Assembly: GCA_017544745.1 (NCBI GenBank) | Contig: JAFYDO010000271.1 | Span: 1-6,647, forward strand | Direction: 5' to 3' | From: Treponema sp. | GTDB taxonomy: Bacteria; Spirochaetota; Spirochaetia; Treponematales; Treponemataceae | Length of the DNA: 6,647 bases | Shown here: positions 6,190 to 6,647 of the stretch, piece by piece | Numbering within the stretch: position 1 is the first letter of the stretch | How the letters are laid out: every line of letters starts with the position of its first letter | Program-made: the position numbers and the translations under genes | The notes under the pieces: model-generated | Databases searched by the model: none | The model's input: the letters and a program-made list of their open reading frames with translations, nothing else | What the model was told of the DNA's origin: nothing

Positions 6190-6208
6190 TATATCGAGTG
6201 ACGATATA
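6190..6208. promoter_or_regulatory. Inverted repeat at the padR transcription start
   Basis: TATATCG (6190-6196) and CGATATA (6202-6208) are perfect 7-bp arms around AGTGA. It lies directly at the expected transcription start. It could be a further regulator-binding site or a small 5' hairpin in the mRNA. Confidence 0.5.
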
Positions 6209-6213
6209 GCGAG

Positions 6214-6240
6214 AGTCGACTATGTTATATCGCGACATAA
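6214..6240. promoter_or_regulatory. Putative PadR operator 2, next to the Shine-Dalgarno
   Basis: The palindrome AGTCGACT (6214-6221) runs into TATGT-N9-ACATA (6221-6239), the same dyad and spacing as operator 1. The AGTCGAC(A)TATGT string at 6163-6175 is repeated here at 6214-6225. The centre (6225-6240) is also a near-perfect palindrome around TCGCGA. It ends immediately before AAGGAGG. Confidence 0.65.
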
Positions 6241-6252
6241 GGAGGTTTGACT

Positions 6253-6561
6253 ATGAAAAACAAAGCAGAACCATTATCAGAAAGTTATTTTTATATTTTG
6301 CTGTGCCTTTCAAAGGGTGCAAATCATGGTTATGGCATTATGAAGCAGACAGAACAGCTTTCAGAAGGCCAGGTAAAAATTGGGTCTGGTACAATGTACG
6401 GGGCAACCAGTAATATGATTAAAAAGAACTGGATCAAGGAAATTGTATCAGATGATCCGGGGGCAGAAAAAAAGAGACTTTACACTCTTACCCCGGAAGG
6501 AACAGAGGCTTTTAAGGCAGAGGTTGAACGTCTTAAGAGGATGCTTGCAGCAGTAGAATAG
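6253..6561 (+). CDS. PadR family transcriptional regulator
   Basis: This 102-residue protein is a small winged-helix DNA-binding protein, probably a dimeric repressor in the cytoplasm. Diagnostic features appear in order: helix 1 with SYFYILLCLSKG (11-22), the HGYGI signature (25-29), the recognition helix segment SGTMYGATSNMIKKNWI (45-61) where most members read GTLYP.L..L...G, and the wing with RLYTLTPEG (75-83). It ends in a short helix (84-102) as in the compact PadR subfamily that dimerises through its C-terminus. The ATG at 6253 has AAGGAGG (6239-6245) 7 nt upstream. A TTG at 6247 is in frame but too close to the ribosome site. It is divergent from groES, and its promoter carries repeated palindromes, so autorepression is likely. 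The next gene follows after 39 bp. The ligand is unknown. Confidence 0.93.
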   Translation: MKNKAEPLSESYFYILLCLSKGANHGYGIMKQTEQLSEGQVKIGSGTMYGATSNMIKKNWIKEIVSDDPGAEKKRLYTLTPEGTEAFKAEVERLKRMLAAVE

Positions 6562-6582
6562 ATGCCGAAACAAGTTCGGCAT
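6562..6582 (+). other. Intercistronic hairpin between padR and the next gene
   Basis: ATGCCGAA (6562-6569) and TTCGGCAT (6575-6582) are perfect 8-bp arms with loop ACAAG, beginning right after the padR stop. No T-run follows; the Shine-Dalgarno of the next gene (6590-6594) comes 8 nt later. It is more likely an mRNA-stabilising or processing hairpin, or a partial attenuator, than a true terminator. Confidence 0.65.
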
Positions 6583-6600
6583 GACTTATGGAGGATGATT

Positions 6601-6647
6601 ATGAAAGGATACAAAAGAGTTTTTAATTGTTATTCGGCCTGGGATTA
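6601..6647 (+). CDS. Start of a DUF2812-like protein (cut by window end)
   Basis: Only 15 residues are visible (MKGYKRVFNCYSAWD, then an incomplete codon TA). The ATG has GGAGG (6590-6594) 6 nt upstream, so this is a real start. The beginning with an aromatic residue and Trp-Asp (probably followed by Tyr) is like the N-terminus of DUF2812 proteins, which are often encoded directly after a padR gene. In those, the PadR controls expression and the DUF2812 protein is usually a small membrane-associated protein of unknown function. The identification rests on a very short stretch and on gene context. Confidence 0.55.
   Translation, partial: MKGYKRVFNCYSAWD

Noticed and set aside
6059..6238. Longer groES reading frame beginning upstream
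   Set aside because: The extra 60 residues are AT-rich intergenic translation; the ATG at 6058 matches the family start and has a good ribosome site.
6247..6249. TTG start for PadR
   Set aside because: Only 1 nt from the Shine-Dalgarno; the ATG at 6253 has ideal 7-nt spacing.

Overview
The window looks like chromosomal DNA from a Treponema-type spirochaete, probably one of the gut or rumen species. Three things suggest this. The alanyl-tRNA synthetase is very short (610 residues) and lacks the usual C-terminal half. groES stands alone without groEL. The order alaS - secreted SurA-like protein - nusB - TPR protein - groES matches what I remember of the Treponema pallidum locus around TP1017-TP1013. 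That last point is from memory and was not searched.

Positions 1-545 hold no convincing gene. They contain two long imperfect palindromes, at 31-201 and 336-487. Each could fold into an almost continuous hairpin if transcribed, so they are either structured RNAs or intergenic repeat elements. A near-consensus sigma-70 promoter follows at 509-537. It lies so close to the alaS ATG that the alaS mRNA is probably leaderless.

Positions 546-5785 are a plus-strand gene group: alaS, a secreted SurA/PpiC-like protein, nusB, and a large TPR protein with a lipoprotein-type signal. The last three are tightly spaced or overlapping and probably co-transcribed. They join translation (AlaRS), transcription antitermination (NusB) and envelope protein handling.

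groES lies on the minus strand at 5786-6058, and its stop codon directly abuts the stop of the TPR gene. Its 194-bp upstream region is shared with a divergent padR gene. The padR promoter is near perfect (TTGACA, 17 bp, TATGAT). It is covered by nested palindromes, including two exact copies of TATGT-N9-ACATA, one over the -35/spacer and one next to the Shine-Dalgarno sequence. This is a strong picture of an autoregulated PadR switch. An 8-bp hairpin separates padR from a second gene cut off by the window end, whose first 15 residues resemble DUF2812 proteins. The padR-DUF2812 pair resembles a small regulatory module common in Firmicutes and may be an accessory insertion beside a conserved housekeeping locus.

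I found no CRISPR array, transposase, tRNA or rRNA gene.
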